58,766 nucleotides of DNA from Chloroflexota bacterium (GTDB taxonomy: Bacteria; Chloroflexota; Anaerolineae; JAAYZQ01). The stretch covers positions 1 through 58,766 of the forward strand of contig JAGVRI010000022.1 of assembly GCA_018606645.1 (NCBI GenBank), in the 5' to 3' direction. The translations under genes were made by a program, and so were the position numbers. Shown one piece after another: positions 27,263-36,022 of the stretch (its first letter is position 1; each line of letters opens with the position of its first letter). The notes under the pieces were generated by a model that worked only from the letters and a program-made list of their open reading frames with translations, was not told the origin of the DNA and ran no database searches.

Positions 27263-27290
27263 AGCCGGGCAAACTGGGTGACACCCGGCT
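27263..27290. terminator. Hairpin between convergent genes
   Basis: AGCCGGG (27263-27269) pairs with CCCGGCT (27284-27290), 14-nt loop, in the 81-bp gap between the methyltransferase and the opposing gene at 27315. No T-run is seen. Confidence 0.45.
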
Positions 27291-27314
27291 CGCCTGGAGA
27301 ACCCGATCGGTTCC

Positions 27315-27914
27315 CTACCCCGTCGCACCAGCCTGGGGATGTCCGGGCGATGGCATGCAGATCATCTCCAGAAAGCGCAGGTCAAAGAAGGTTTGCGCGT
27401 TGGTTGGCTTGAGGAGCACCGCTGTGTCGGCGCCCCGTCCGGTGCCGGCCACGGCGATCACCGGTTCGTCGGTGCGGATCAACCCGGCATCGGCCGCCAT
27501 CAGGCTGATTTCGGCGGCAACCTTGACCCCTTCGCCAAAAGTGCGCAACGTGTAGGCGATGATCTCTTCCAGCTCATAGGTCCCCAGTTTCTTGCGCACC
27601 GCTCGCCCTACGCCGCCAAAGGCGTGTTGACAGGTCAGGATCGTCGCGCCGGCGGCCTCAATCGCGGCCCGGTTGGCATCGGTCAATTCCTGAGTGTTAG
27701 GCTGTTGAAACCCGGCGGAGTGGGTCACGACGATCACCTCCAGCCCCTGAAGGATGCGAACCGCCTGGACGCCGGTCGCCCCGCTGGTGGTGGCGACCAG
27801 GACCTTGCGGATGCCCAACGCCTCGGCCCGAGCTCGGGCCAGTTCCAGCGTGCGCACCGTATTGGCCGGTCCGGGGCGGGTAAAATAGACACAGGGAACA
27901 ACGACCTCGGCCAT
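27315..27914 (-). CDS. Stand-alone pyruvate-kinase C-terminal (alpha/beta) domain protein
   Basis: The 199-residue protein corresponds to the regulatory C-terminal domain of pyruvate kinase without the catalytic barrel. Visible are NTVRTLELARARAEALGIRKVLVATTSGATG at the N-terminus, VIVVTHSAGF in the middle and VIAVAGTGRGADTAVLLKP near the end. Free-standing copies occur in many bacteria and archaea; some are thought to bind allosteric ligands, but no activity is firmly established. The ATG at 27914 has a strong AAGGAGAGGGAG upstream and its own promoter. Confidence 0.8.
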   Translation of the reverse strand: MAEVVVPCVYFTRPGPANTVRTLELARARAEALGIRKVLVATTSGATGVQAVRILQGLEVIVVTHSAGFQQPNTQELTDANRAAIEAAGATILTCQHAFGGVGRAVRKKLGTYELEEIIAYTLRTFGEGVKVAAEISLMAADAGLIRTDEPVIAVAGTGRGADTAVLLKPTNAQTFFDLRFLEMICMPSPGHPQAGATG

Positions 27915-27961
27915 GTCTCCCTCTCCTTTCGCGCCATCGTGATCTAATTGCTGACGCCGCC

Positions 27962-27990
27962 ATGATACCAGACAAGCAGCCAGGCGTCAA
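27962..27990 (-). promoter_or_regulatory. Promoter of the PK C-terminal-domain gene
   Basis: On the minus strand, TTGACG (27990-27985), a 17-bp spacer, and TATCAT (27967-27962). Confidence 0.6.
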
Positions 27991-28065
27991 ACCATCCATG
28001 AATGTGACTTGACCGGGATCAGGGATGGTCGGCGTGCACAAAGGTGGACTTTTTGGGCTCGCAAA

Positions 28066-28096
28066 TTGACAAAGCGGGTTCCTTCTGCTACAATTT
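28066..28096 (+). promoter_or_regulatory. Promoter of the sulfate-activation operon
   Basis: TTGACA (28066-28071), a long 19-bp spacer, and TACAAT (28091-28096) preceded by TGC, so an extended -10 can compensate for the spacing. Predicted +1 is near 28103, at the first base of the hairpin described next. Confidence 0.6.
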
Positions 28097-28102
28097 TGTT
28101 GC

Positions 28103-28143
28103 ATGAACCAGAGTGTGCCATGCGGTTCATGCTTTTCTTTTGG
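28103..28143 (+). promoter_or_regulatory. Terminator-like 5'-UTR hairpin at the start of the sat transcript
   Basis: GCATGAACC (28103-28111) is perfectly complementary to GGTTCATGC (28126-28134), loop 14 nt, followed at once by TTTTCTTTT. The hairpin begins at the predicted +1 and lies about 40 nt before the sat Shine-Dalgarno. It has the form of an intrinsic terminator or attenuator. It might instead be a 5' mRNA-stabilising hairpin. No riboswitch class was recognised. Confidence 0.6.
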
Positions 28144-28182
28144 CTCAAGCTGGCAGAGAGAATCTTGGCAAGGAGAGCACTC

Positions 28183-29367
28183 ATGACCAGAGTAGTGGGA
28201 AGCATTGCGCCACACGGTGGCCAGTTGGTCAACCGGGTGCTGCGCGGCACTTTGCGCGAAGCGGCCCTGGAACGAGCGCAGAGCCTGCCCAAAGTCCAAT
28301 TGACTCCGATGGCCGTTTCGGACCTGGAAATGATCGCCGTCGGCGCGTTCAGTCCCCTCACCGGTTTTATGACCCGGGAAGATTATGAGAGTGTGATTGA
28401 CACCATGCGCCTGAGCAATGGCCTGCCCTGGACAATCCCGATCACCCTACCGGTGGATGACGAGACGGCAGCGAGCCTGAAAGAAGGGCAGGAGGTTACT
28501 CTTATGGATGGCGATCATGTCATGGGCATCATGACTATCGCCGACCGTTTCCCTGCCGATAAGAAGCGAGAAGCCAAGGAGGTATATCGGACCACAGATG
28601 AGGCCCATCCGGGAGTGGCTCGACTGTATCAGCAGGGCAACTGGCTGCTGGGCGGTGAGGTGTTTATGGTGAACGGCCCCAAAGTAGTCGAGTTTCCGGA
28701 ACTCAGACATGAACCGGCCCAGACGCGGCGCATGTTCGCCTCGCGGGGCTGGCGGCGGATTGTGGCCTTTCAGACGCGCAACCCCATCCACCGCGCCCAT
28801 GAGTATATTCAGAAAACCGCTCTGGAGATCGTAGACGGGCTGTTCCTGCATCCGTTGGTGGGCGAAACCAAAGCGGACGACATCCCGGCCGATGTGCGTA
28901 TCGAAAGCTATCGGGCCATCCTCCGGGATTACTATCCGGCCGACCGGGTGCTGCTCGGCGTTTTCCCGGCGGCCATGCGCTATGCCGGCCCAAGGGAAGC
29001 GATCTTTCACGCCATTGCCCGGAAGAATTACGGGTGTACCCACTTTATCGTCGGTCGCGATCATGCCGGCGTGGGCAATTACTATGGCACCTATGACGCC
29101 CATTATATCTTTGACGAGTTCGAGCCAGGAGAATTGGGAATTACGCCTTTATTCTTCGATTATACCTTCTATTGTCGGAAATGTGGGGCCGTGGTCAGCG
29201 CCAAAACCTGTCCCCATGGCAAGGAGAACTGGGTCTATCTGAGCGGTACCCAGGTACGAGAGATGTTAGAGCGAGGGGAAATGCTCCCGGAGGAATTCAC
29301 CCGCCCCGAAGTGTCCAGGGTGCTGATGGAAGGCATTCGGGCCAAAAAGGAGAAGAAAGAAGAGTAA
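28183..29367 (+). CDS. sat: Sulfate adenylyltransferase (ATP sulfurylase)
   Basis: The 394-residue single-chain ATP sulfurylase makes adenosine 5'-phosphosulfate (APS) from sulfate and ATP. Signatures are [16 protein letters not shown] (the QxRN and HxxH nucleotide-binding motifs, near residue 195) and GRDHAGVG. A zinc-binding motif [16 protein letters not shown] lies near residue 335, as in ATP sulfurylases of thermophiles and sulfur bacteria. The ATG at 28183 has AAGGAGAG upstream. It is first in the operon sat-phosphodiesterase-cysC-phosphodiesterase. No APS or PAPS reductase lies nearby, so reduction versus sulfation cannot be decided. Confidence 0.95.
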   Translation: MTRVVGSIAPHGGQLVNRVLRGTLREAALERAQSLPKVQLTPMAVSDLEMIAVGAFSPLTGFMTREDYESVIDTMRLSNGLPWTIPITLPVDDETAASLKEGQEVTLMDGDHVMGIMTIADRFPADKKREAKEVYRTTDEAHPGVARLYQQGNWLLGGEVFMVNGPKVVEFPELRHEPAQTRRMFASRGWRRIVAFQTRNPIHRAHEYIQKTALEIVDGLFLHPLVGETKADDIPADVRIESYRAILRDYYPADRVLLGVFPAAMRYAGPREAIFHAIARKNYGCTHFIVGRDHAGVGNYYGTYDAHYIFDEFEPGELGITPLFFDYTFYCRKCGAVVSAKTCPHGKENWVYLSGTQVREMLERGEMLPEEFTRPEVSRVLMEGIRAKKEKKEE

Positions 29368-29397
29368 CCCTTTTCCCCTTGTCAAGAAAGGATCGAC

Positions 29398-30780
29398 ATG
29401 AGAAAAGTCTTTGTCATTGGCCTGGATTGCGCCGAACCGACGCTGGTCTTTGATCAGTGGCGGGCGCATTTGCCCAACCTCAGCCGGTTGATGGCGGGAG
29501 GCACCTACGGCGAGTTGACCAGCACCATCCCGGCCATCACCGTACCAGCCTGGGCCTCCATGCTCAGCAGCCGAGACCCTGGTCAACTCGGTTGTTATGG
29601 CTTTCGGAACCGGGCCGACTATACGTATGAGAATATGACCATTGCCACCGCGCGGATGATCAAGGTCGATCGGGTGTGGGATATCCTGTCCCGACTTGGC
29701 AAAAGAGTAATCGTCGCCGCCGTGCCCCAGACCTATCCGGTCCGGCCAGTGAATGGCTACATGATCTCCTGCTTCTTGACGCCAAGTACCCAGAGTCAGT
29801 ATACCTATCCGGCCGAACTCAAAGGGGAGATCGAAGCCTTGATCCCAGGCGAGTATATGGTGGATGTGCCCCAGTTCCGCACGGACAACAAGGAACATCT
29901 GCTCCAACAGATTTATGAGATGGCGGACCAGCAGCACCAGGTGGTCAAGTATCTGCTGAGCACCAAGCCGTGGGATTTCTTTATGCATGTGGATATGGGG
30001 GTAGACCGCATCCATCACGGCTTCTGGAAGTTCTTTGACCCGCGCCACCCTCTCTATGAACCCGGCAATCCCTACGAGAACGCGATCCGGGACTATTATA
30101 TCTACCTGGACGGTCAGATCGGCGAATGGCTGCAGTGGCTGGACGATGATACGGTGGTGTTGGTAGTGTCGGATCATGGAGCCAAGCCGATGATGGGCGG
30201 CATTGCCTTCAACGAGTGGCTGAAGCAGGAGGGGTATCTCCACCTGGAATATCAGCCGGAGGGGATTGTTCCTCTGGAAAAATGTGAAGTGGACTGGGAT
30301 CGGACTCTGGCCTGGGGATCGGGAGGGTATTACGCCCGGCTCTTTCTCAACGTCAAGGGCCGGGAACCGAACGGCATTATTGACCCGGCCGATTATGAAC
30401 GGGTCCGCGATGAGTTGAGGGACAAAATCGCGGCCATCACCGATCCGCAAGGAGTCAACCTCGGTTCGGTGGCCTTCAAGCCGGAGGAGATCTACCAGGA
30501 GGTGAACGGCATCGCCCCCGACCTGATCGTATACTTTGGTAACTTGAGCTGGCGGTCGGTCGGCAGCCTGGGCCTGAACCGAATCCACACCTTTGAGAAC
30601 GACACCGGCCCCGATGATGCCAACCATGCCCAGGAGGGGTTGTACATTCTGTTCGACCCGAAAGCGCACGGGCAGGGACCGGGTCCCAGGCGGCATGTGA
30701 CCGATATCGCTCCCACCATCCTGGAACTGATGGGGGTCCCGATCCCATCGGGCATGCAGGGGCAACCGTTTGGCCCATAG
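29398..30780 (+). CDS. Alkaline-phosphatase-superfamily phosphodiesterase/nucleotide pyrophosphatase (Thr nucleophile)
   Basis: The 460-residue protein belongs to the type I phosphodiesterase/nucleotide pyrophosphatase group. Metal and catalytic motifs are GLDCAEPTLVF at the N-terminus, the nucleophile region AITVPAWASMLSSRDPG (Thr), VDMGVDRIHHGFW, VVSDHGAKP, and a late His in HVTDIAPTI. No signal peptide is present, so it should be cytosolic. It lies 30 bp after sat and 62 bp before cysC, which suggests a substrate linked to APS, PAPS, PAP or a sulfated product; that is inference. AAGGA lies just before the ATG. Confidence 0.85.
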   Translation: MRKVFVIGLDCAEPTLVFDQWRAHLPNLSRLMAGGTYGELTSTIPAITVPAWASMLSSRDPGQLGCYGFRNRADYTYENMTIATARMIKVDRVWDILSRLGKRVIVAAVPQTYPVRPVNGYMISCFLTPSTQSQYTYPAELKGEIEALIPGEYMVDVPQFRTDNKEHLLQQIYEMADQQHQVVKYLLSTKPWDFFMHVDMGVDRIHHGFWKFFDPRHPLYEPGNPYENAIRDYYIYLDGQIGEWLQWLDDDTVVLVVSDHGAKPMMGGIAFNEWLKQEGYLHLEYQPEGIVPLEKCEVDWDRTLAWGSGGYYARLFLNVKGREPNGIIDPADYERVRDELRDKIAAITDPQGVNLGSVAFKPEEIYQEVNGIAPDLIVYFGNLSWRSVGSLGLNRIHTFENDTGPDDANHAQEGLYILFDPKAHGQGPGPRRHVTDIAPTILELMGVPIPSGMQGQPFGP

Positions 30781-30842
30781 ACTTCCGGTGGGAGGCCAGC
30801 TAGGATCCCGTTTCCCATAGAAACACAACAGGAGGCAATCTC

Positions 30843-31451
30843 GTGGAACAGAAAGGATTTACCGTCTGGTTCACCGGACTGTCTGGGTCAGGCAAGACGG
30901 CCCTGGCCTTGCGGCTGGAAGAGGAGCTTCGCCGGCGGGGGCTGAAGGTGGAGCGCCTCGACGGCGACATTGTGCGACAGGGGCTCACCCGCGACCTTGG
31001 TTTTTCGAAAGAAGACCGAGACAAGAATATCGAACGGGTGACCTTTGTGGCCAAACTGCTCACCCGGAATGGGGTGGCGGTGCTTTGCTCGTTCATCTCG
31101 CCTTACCGCGACGTGCGGGCCCGATCGCGCCAGGAGATCGGGAATTTTGTGGAGGTGTACTGCTACGCTCCCCTGGAAACGCTCATCGAACGAGATGTGA
31201 AAGGGTTGTACAAGAAAGCGATCGCCGGGGAGATTCCGAACTTTACCGGCATTTCCGACCCGTACGAGCCGCCGGAGAACCCGGAGGTGATGATCGATTC
31301 CAGCCAGGAAACGGAGGAGGAAAGCCTGGCCAAGATCGTGCGCAAGCTGGAGGAACTCGGCTACCTCTCTCCGACAGAGTCAGAAAAAGCCTACACTGAG
31401 GAGGAAGAAGCGTTGATCGAGGCCCGGCTGGCGGCATTGGGGTACCTGTAG
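30843..31451 (+). CDS. cysC: Adenylylsulfate kinase (APS kinase)
   Basis: The 202-residue kinase phosphorylates APS at the 3' position to give PAPS. Motifs: Walker A GLSGSGKTALA near residue 12, RLDGDIVRQGLTRDLGFSKEDRDKNI (APS-binding), FISPYRDVR and KGLYKKAIAGEIPNFTGISDPYEPP. The start is GTG at 30843, with CAGGAGG about 8 bp upstream. About 30 residues at the C-terminus form an acidic helical tail (ESEKAYTEEEEALIEARLAALGYL) beyond the usual domain. It is enclosed by two related phosphodiesterase genes. Confidence 0.95.
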   Translation: MEQKGFTVWFTGLSGSGKTALALRLEEELRRRGLKVERLDGDIVRQGLTRDLGFSKEDRDKNIERVTFVAKLLTRNGVAVLCSFISPYRDVRARSRQEIGNFVEVYCYAPLETLIERDVKGLYKKAIAGEIPNFTGISDPYEPPENPEVMIDSSQETEEESLAKIVRKLEELGYLSPTESEKAYTEEEEALIEARLAALGYL

Positions 31452-31489
31452 TCGGGACATTGGCATTGAAGCGCTGAGGAAGATCGCCG

Positions 31490-32854
31490 GTGGGGTTCCT
31501 GGATCGAGGGCGCAGCAAGAAGAAGGGACGTCGGGTGGTCCTGGTGGGCCTGGACGGCACCCCGTACACCTTTGTCCGGCGCCTGATCGCCGAAGGACGG
31601 GCGCCGAACATCGCCCGGTTGGCGGAGCAGGGGAGCCTGCTGCGTATGAATTCGACCTGGCCCTGGGTGTCGTCGGTGGCCTGGAGCACGATGATGACCG
31701 GCGTTAACCCCGGCAAACACAACATCTTTGGCTTTGTTGACCGCGACCCATCCAGCTATAAACAGTTCATCCCCACTTCGCGCACGATGAAGGCCAAGAC
31801 CTTGTGGGAGATGCTCAGCGAGGCCGGCAAGCGGGTGATCGTGGTCAACGTGCCGGTCACCTATCCGCCGCGTCCGGTGAACGGCATCCTGGTCGGCTGT
31901 TTCCTGAGCCCCAGCCTGGAAAAGGCAGTCTATCCCGAATCGTACGTGCCCACCCTCAAGTCGTTGGGGTATATCATCGATGCCGATCCATGGAAAGCCC
32001 GCGAATCGAAAGAACTGGCGCTCCAGGAGGTGAACGCTGCCCTCGATGCCCGCATCCGCACCCTGTTCTACCTCTTCGAACGTGAAAAGTGGGACTATTT
32101 GCAGGTTCACATTATGGAGACGGACCGACTCCATCACTTCCTCTGGCAGCCGATGGAGGAAGGAGACCCCGTCTACGCCCCGGCTTTTTACGAGTTCTAC
32201 CGTCGAATTGACGAGATGCTGGGCCGCCTGGCGGCCAAACTGGATGAACACACGACTCTGTTGTGGATGTCGGACCACGGCTTTTGCACGATCAAACAAG
32301 AGGTATATGTCAACCGCTGGCTAATGGATATGGGGTGGCTCAAGCTACGCCATATCCCCCCCGATCCACAGAAAGGATTGGAGGAGGTCGCCCCCGATTC
32401 GATTGCCTACAGCCTGGACCCCGGTCGGGTGTACCTTCGGGTGCGAGGCCGGGAGAAGGAAGGGTGTGTGGCTCCCGGCGCGGAGTACGAGCAGTATCGA
32501 GACGAGATCGCGGCGGCGGCGTTACGGTTACGGGATCCCAGGGACGGATCGCCGATCTTCCGCGCTGCCTTTCGCCGCGAGGAACTCTATCACGGCCCGT
32601 ACCTGGAACAGGCGGCGGACCTGATCCTGGCTCCCTACGATGGCTACGACCCCAAAGGGGCGCTCTATAAAGAGACTCTCACCTACAAAGGGGACGAACT
32701 GGTGGGGATGCACACCTATGACGATGCCATGTTCTACCTGGGCGGGGCCACGATCCCTCAGACCGAGTTCTCGGTGGTGGATATTGCGCCGACCATCCTC
32801 CAGTTGATGGGCGTACCGCCATCGCCTGGCCTGGACGGTCGATCATTGGTGTAG
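31490..32854 (+). CDS. Second alkaline-phosphatase-superfamily phosphodiesterase (Ser nucleophile)
   Basis: The 454-residue homologue of the protein at 29398 has the same layout: VLVGLDGTPYTFVRRL, then WPWVSSVAWSTMMTGVNPG where Ser replaces the Thr of the first copy, then METDRLHHFLW, MSDHGFCTI and VVDIAPTI. The changed nucleophile and divergent middle suggest a different substrate. The start is GTG at 31490, with GAGGAA upstream; the frame opens in the basic stretch DRGRSKKKGRR. It is the last gene of the sulfate-activation operon, and its stop overlaps the end of feoC on the opposite strand by 12 bp. Confidence 0.82.
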   Translation: MGFLDRGRSKKKGRRVVLVGLDGTPYTFVRRLIAEGRAPNIARLAEQGSLLRMNSTWPWVSSVAWSTMMTGVNPGKHNIFGFVDRDPSSYKQFIPTSRTMKAKTLWEMLSEAGKRVIVVNVPVTYPPRPVNGILVGCFLSPSLEKAVYPESYVPTLKSLGYIIDADPWKARESKELALQEVNAALDARIRTLFYLFEREKWDYLQVHIMETDRLHHFLWQPMEEGDPVYAPAFYEFYRRIDEMLGRLAAKLDEHTTLLWMSDHGFCTIKQEVYVNRWLMDMGWLKLRHIPPDPQKGLEEVAPDSIAYSLDPGRVYLRVRGREKEGCVAPGAEYEQYRDEIAAAALRLRDPRDGSPIFRAAFRREELYHGPYLEQAADLILAPYDGYDPKGALYKETLTYKGDELVGMHTYDDAMFYLGGATIPQTEFSVVDIAPTILQLMGVPPSPGLDGRSLV

Positions 32855-33109
32855 GGTCTTTTGCAGCAAACTGGTGGCCTTCTCGGTCAACCCCCAGAGG
32901 TGATCCCCTTCGCTCACCAGGCAATGGCCCTTGGCGCAGAGGGCACATGAGGTCCCGCATTGGTTGTGGATCGGGCGCAGGTAACCCAGCCGGACCAGCT
33001 CTTCGACCATAGCCTCCACCATCGCTCGCGATACGGCCAGACGCTCCATCAAGTCCTCATACCGATATAGACCCCCTTCTGCCAGAAGCTGCAACAACTT
33101 TTCCAGCAT
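32843..33109 (-). CDS. feoC: FeoC-like winged-helix iron-sulfur regulator
   Basis: The 88-residue protein has an N-terminal winged helix (YRYEDLMERLAVSRAMVEAMVEELVRLGYL) followed by a Cys cluster, CGTSCALCAKGHC (spacing 3, 2, 4), as in FeoC proteins that bind a 4Fe-4S cluster. FeoC modulates or protects the ferrous transporter FeoB. The ATG at 33109 follows the feoB stop by one base, with GAGG about 9 bp upstream; a TTG at 33118 is less likely. It is last of the feoA-feoB-feoC run. Confidence 0.8.
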   Translation of the reverse strand: MLEKLLQLLAEGGLYRYEDLMERLAVSRAMVEAMVEELVRLGYLRPIHNQCGTSCALCAKGHCLVSEGDHLWGLTEKATSLLQKTLHQ

Positions 33110-33110
33110 G

Positions 33111-35156
33111 TTACACAATCCTCATCACCTGATAGACGCCGATCCCGGCGGCCACCGACACCGTTCCCAACAGCCCGATACTGAACGCGGTCCATTTCCA
33201 GCTCCTCGTCTCTTGCCGAATGGCGGCAACGGTCGCCACGCAAGGAATGAACAGCGTCTGCACCACCAGAAACGCCAGCGCTGCAGCCGGCGTTAATATC
33301 TGGGTCAGCGCCTCCTGCAAACCAACCGCGCCCTGACCCGCGCCCAGAAGAATGCCCATGGTCGCGATCGAGTTCTCCTTGGCCACGAAGCTGGTCAATA
33401 GGGCCACCACCAGCCTCCAATCCAGGCCCATGAGCGCCCCCACCGGCGCCAGGGCCTTGCCTACCTGAGCCAGATAGCTGGTCTCCATCTCACCGTGGGG
33501 CAAGGTGGACAGAACCCAGATCACCACCGACATGGCCAGGATCAGCGAGCCGGCCTTCTTGAGGAATTCCAGACTATTCTGCCAGACCTGAAGGAAGATG
33601 GTCCGTCGGTTGGGGCGGTGATAGAGCGGCAGCTCCATAATGAATGCTACCCGCTCACCGCCGAGAACCCAGCGGTTGATCAGCACTCCAAGAACGGCCA
33701 GAAGCAACAATGTAGTGGTGACGATCCCCCAGGCCACCAGGGTAGCCATGCGGCCGAAAAACAAGGGGGTGATGAAGGCGACGACCGTCATTCGGCCGGC
33801 GCAGGGCACCAGCGGCGCGAGCAAGATGGTCAGCAGTCGCGCTCGCTGGGAATCGATGATGCGGGTGCCGATCACCGCCGGTACGTTGCACCCGAAGCCC
33901 AGGAAGAGAGGCAGGAAACTCTTGCCGTGCAGACCCACCAGGTGCATGAAGCGGTCCATTACATACGCGGCGCGGGCCATATATCCGATATCCTCGAGCA
34001 AAGCCAGCATGGCAAAGAAGATCATCAGGATCGGCAGGAAGGTAATCACCGTGCCCGCGCCCCCGATTACGCCATTGACGACCAGCCCCTGCAGCCAGGC
34101 CGGTCCATTGGTCAGCCAGCGGGAGGCGAGCTGGGCCAGGCCGCCGACGACATACTGCTCCAACCACCCTTGCAACGGCGCGCCCACGGTGAAGGTCAGC
34201 CAATAGACAATCCCCAGTATCGCAGCCAGCAGGCCCAACCCCCATAGAGGATGAGTGGCCCACCGGTCCAGCCGCTCGGTGAAGGTGATCTGCCCTGCTC
34301 GCGGTCGGCGCACTGCGGCGCGGACCATCCGTTCTACCCACGCATACCGACCGCTGGCCACGGCCAGAACGGCGTCCTCGTGGGCCTTCAGGATATCGTG
34401 GACCTGATCCCAGCGCCCAGCCAGTGCGAGCCGTTCATGCATCATGGCGGTGATCTCGGGGTCACCTTCCAACAACTTGAGGGCTACCCAGTCGCTGGGG
34501 TAAGGCTCTGGCACCATATCCGCAATCAGCGCGCGGATCTCGGCCAACACCCGGCGGTGATCGTCCCGGATCTGGGGCACGTTGGGGCGGTATGGGAGTT
34601 CGTTTCTGGCCAGGCGACATGCGGTCTCGATCAAGGTCCGCACCCCCTGGTTCTTGGTCGCAACCATCGGCACGACCGGCACCCCCAGCGCTGCCTCCAG
34701 GACCTGAGGTTCGACCGCCATTCCCTCTTCAGCGGCAACGTCCACCATGTTCAACCCAACCACCACCCGACTGGGCAGTGAGAGAAGCTCGGCCACCAGG
34801 TAGAGGTTGCGCTCCAACGAGGCAGCATTGACAATGACGACCACCACGTCGGGGCGCTCCTGAATAATGTAATCGCGGGCGATGATCTCCTCCAGCGAGT
34901 TTGCCGTCAGGCTGTATGTGCCCGGCAGGTCCACCAGATGGATCACCGCGCCGTCACAATGACAAAAGCCGGTCTTTTGCTCGATCGTCTTACCCGGCCA
35001 GTTGCCGACGTGCTGATTCAGCCCGGTCAACCAGTTGAACACGGTGGACTTGCCCACGTTCGGTTGACCAGCCAGCGCCACCCGTAGCGTGACCTGACCG
35101 TTCAGCACCGATTCTGCCTGGCTGAGCATGGCCGACCTCGCAGAGTGGCTAGCCAT
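33111..35156 (-). CDS. feoB: Ferrous iron transporter FeoB
   Basis: The 681-residue inner-membrane protein imports Fe2+. The N-terminal G domain shows GQPNVGKSTVFNWLTG (G1), DLPGTYSLT (G3) and NMVD (G4), followed by the helical GDP-dissociation-inhibitor-like region. Two Gate-type membrane halves follow, with FGCNVPAVIGTRII and VPCAGRMTVVAFI, and a Cys-containing helix near the end (VQTLFIPCVATVAAI). The start overlaps the feoA stop by 8 bp. An alternative start nine codons in (MLSQAESV) would abolish the overlap. Confidence 0.96.
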   Translation of the reverse strand: MASHSARSAMLSQAESVLNGQVTLRVALAGQPNVGKSTVFNWLTGLNQHVGNWPGKTIEQKTGFCHCDGAVIHLVDLPGTYSLTANSLEEIIARDYIIQERPDVVVVIVNAASLERNLYLVAELLSLPSRVVVGLNMVDVAAEEGMAVEPQVLEAALGVPVVPMVATKNQGVRTLIETACRLARNELPYRPNVPQIRDDHRRVLAEIRALIADMVPEPYPSDWVALKLLEGDPEITAMMHERLALAGRWDQVHDILKAHEDAVLAVASGRYAWVERMVRAAVRRPRAGQITFTERLDRWATHPLWGLGLLAAILGIVYWLTFTVGAPLQGWLEQYVVGGLAQLASRWLTNGPAWLQGLVVNGVIGGAGTVITFLPILMIFFAMLALLEDIGYMARAAYVMDRFMHLVGLHGKSFLPLFLGFGCNVPAVIGTRIIDSQRARLLTILLAPLVPCAGRMTVVAFITPLFFGRMATLVAWGIVTTTLLLLAVLGVLINRWVLGGERVAFIMELPLYHRPNRRTIFLQVWQNSLEFLKKAGSLILAMSVVIWVLSTLPHGEMETSYLAQVGKALAPVGALMGLDWRLVVALLTSFVAKENSIATMGILLGAGQGAVGLQEALTQILTPAAALAFLVVQTLFIPCVATVAAIRQETRSWKWTAFSIGLLGTVSVAAGIGVYQVMRIV

Positions 35157-35418
35157 TCTGCTCTCCCGTCACCTCCTCGACCCAGATCTTGTCCGCCTCG
35201 CCGCGCCCCAATGCAACCCGTGTGTCTCTCACATGGACGATCAGCGGCCCATGCCCAAAGTTTCGAATGACTCGGAGCGGCGTGCCTGGGGTGAACCCCA
35301 GAGAAGCGAGACGGCTCACAAAAGTATGACCCCCTTCCAGTTTTTGGATTCGAACGGTTTCACTGGGCGGCACGCTGCTGAGCCGCACTCCATTTTGGGT
35401 GATCTTGGCTGATTCCAT
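35149..35418 (-). CDS. feoA: Ferrous iron transport protein FeoA
   Basis: The 89-residue SH3-like protein shows VRIQKLEGGHTFVSRLASLGFTPGTPLRVIRNFGHGPLIVHVRDTRVALG in pieces typical of FeoA, a small cytosolic partner of FeoB. The ATG at 35418 is chosen for its excellent CAGGAGG Shine-Dalgarno; an upstream ATG at 35457 would add 13 atypical residues. No clear promoter was found in the 113 bp between fur and feoA, so it may be read through from fur. Confidence 0.9.
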   Translation of the reverse strand: MESAKITQNGVRLSSVPPSETVRIQKLEGGHTFVSRLASLGFTPGTPLRVIRNFGHGPLIVHVRDTRVALGRGEADKIWVEEVTGEQNG

Positions 35419-35531
35419 CTCTACCTCCTGTGTGATTGATCTCCGATCGAGTTTCAACGAATGAGCGGATTATTGTTCCTGCGGCCAGTCAAGCATCAAA
35501 CCAGATCGCCCCAAAATCGGTTCGAACTGGG

Positions 35532-35975
35532 TCAATCTGTCATCTCTTGTTTGCGGCGACAGTCGGCGCAATAGCCGGTCAACTCCACGTGGGCGCTGGC
35601 GATCCTAAAATCGTAGAGTTGACCGATAGTTTCTGCTGCCTCTGCAAAGGCGGTGCTGTCCACCTCGATCACTCGACCGCATGAGAGACAAATCAGATGG
35701 GAATGCTTGTCTTGATGATCCAGTTCGTAGTGATGGTGCTCATCGTCCAGATGCAACTCGCGCACCACTCCGGCTTCCTTCAGGATGTTCAGGGTGCGAT
35801 ATACCGTGGCCAGACTCAGACGCGCATCCTGCCGTCGGCCCCGTTCATAGATATCGGTGGCATCCAGGTGGCCTTCCGCCTGGGAGAGGATGTCCACCAC
35901 CAACCGGCGTTGAGGCGTCATGCGCCGACCCATCGTCTTCAGATACCGTTCACTCAAAGGAACCTGATCCTCCAT
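35532..35975 (-). CDS. Fur-family metalloregulator
   Basis: The 147-residue protein has a winged helix (MTPQRRLVVDILSQAEGHLDATDIYERGR, LSLATVYRTLNILKEAGVV) and a dimerisation/metal domain with HHHYELDHQDKHSHLICLSCGRVIEV and, near the end, CADC, giving the two Cys pairs of the structural zinc site. Fur proteins repress iron-uptake genes when Fe2+ is bound. Its position 114 bp upstream of feoA on the same strand fits this. Per or Zur specificity cannot be excluded. A 7-1-7 dyad overlaps its own predicted start site. Confidence 0.92.
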   Translation of the reverse strand: MEDQVPLSERYLKTMGRRMTPQRRLVVDILSQAEGHLDATDIYERGRRQDARLSLATVYRTLNILKEAGVVRELHLDDEHHHYELDHQDKHSHLICLSCGRVIEVDSTAFAEAAETIGQLYDFRIASAHVELTGYCADCRRKQEMTD

Positions 35976-36002
35976 GGCCTTTCAGCTCCGAAAAGATGCA
36001 AA

Positions 36003-36017
36003 TGCGAACTATTCTCA
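36003..36017. promoter_or_regulatory. Candidate Fur-type 7-1-7 operator
   Basis: On the minus strand this reads TGAGAATAGTTCGCA, an imperfect 7-1-7 inverted repeat resembling the Fur/PerR consensus TGATAATnATTATCA. It lies 5 bp downstream of the -10 of the fur promoter, covering the expected +1, a good place for autorepression. Confidence 0.5.
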
Positions 36018-36022
36018 AATAC

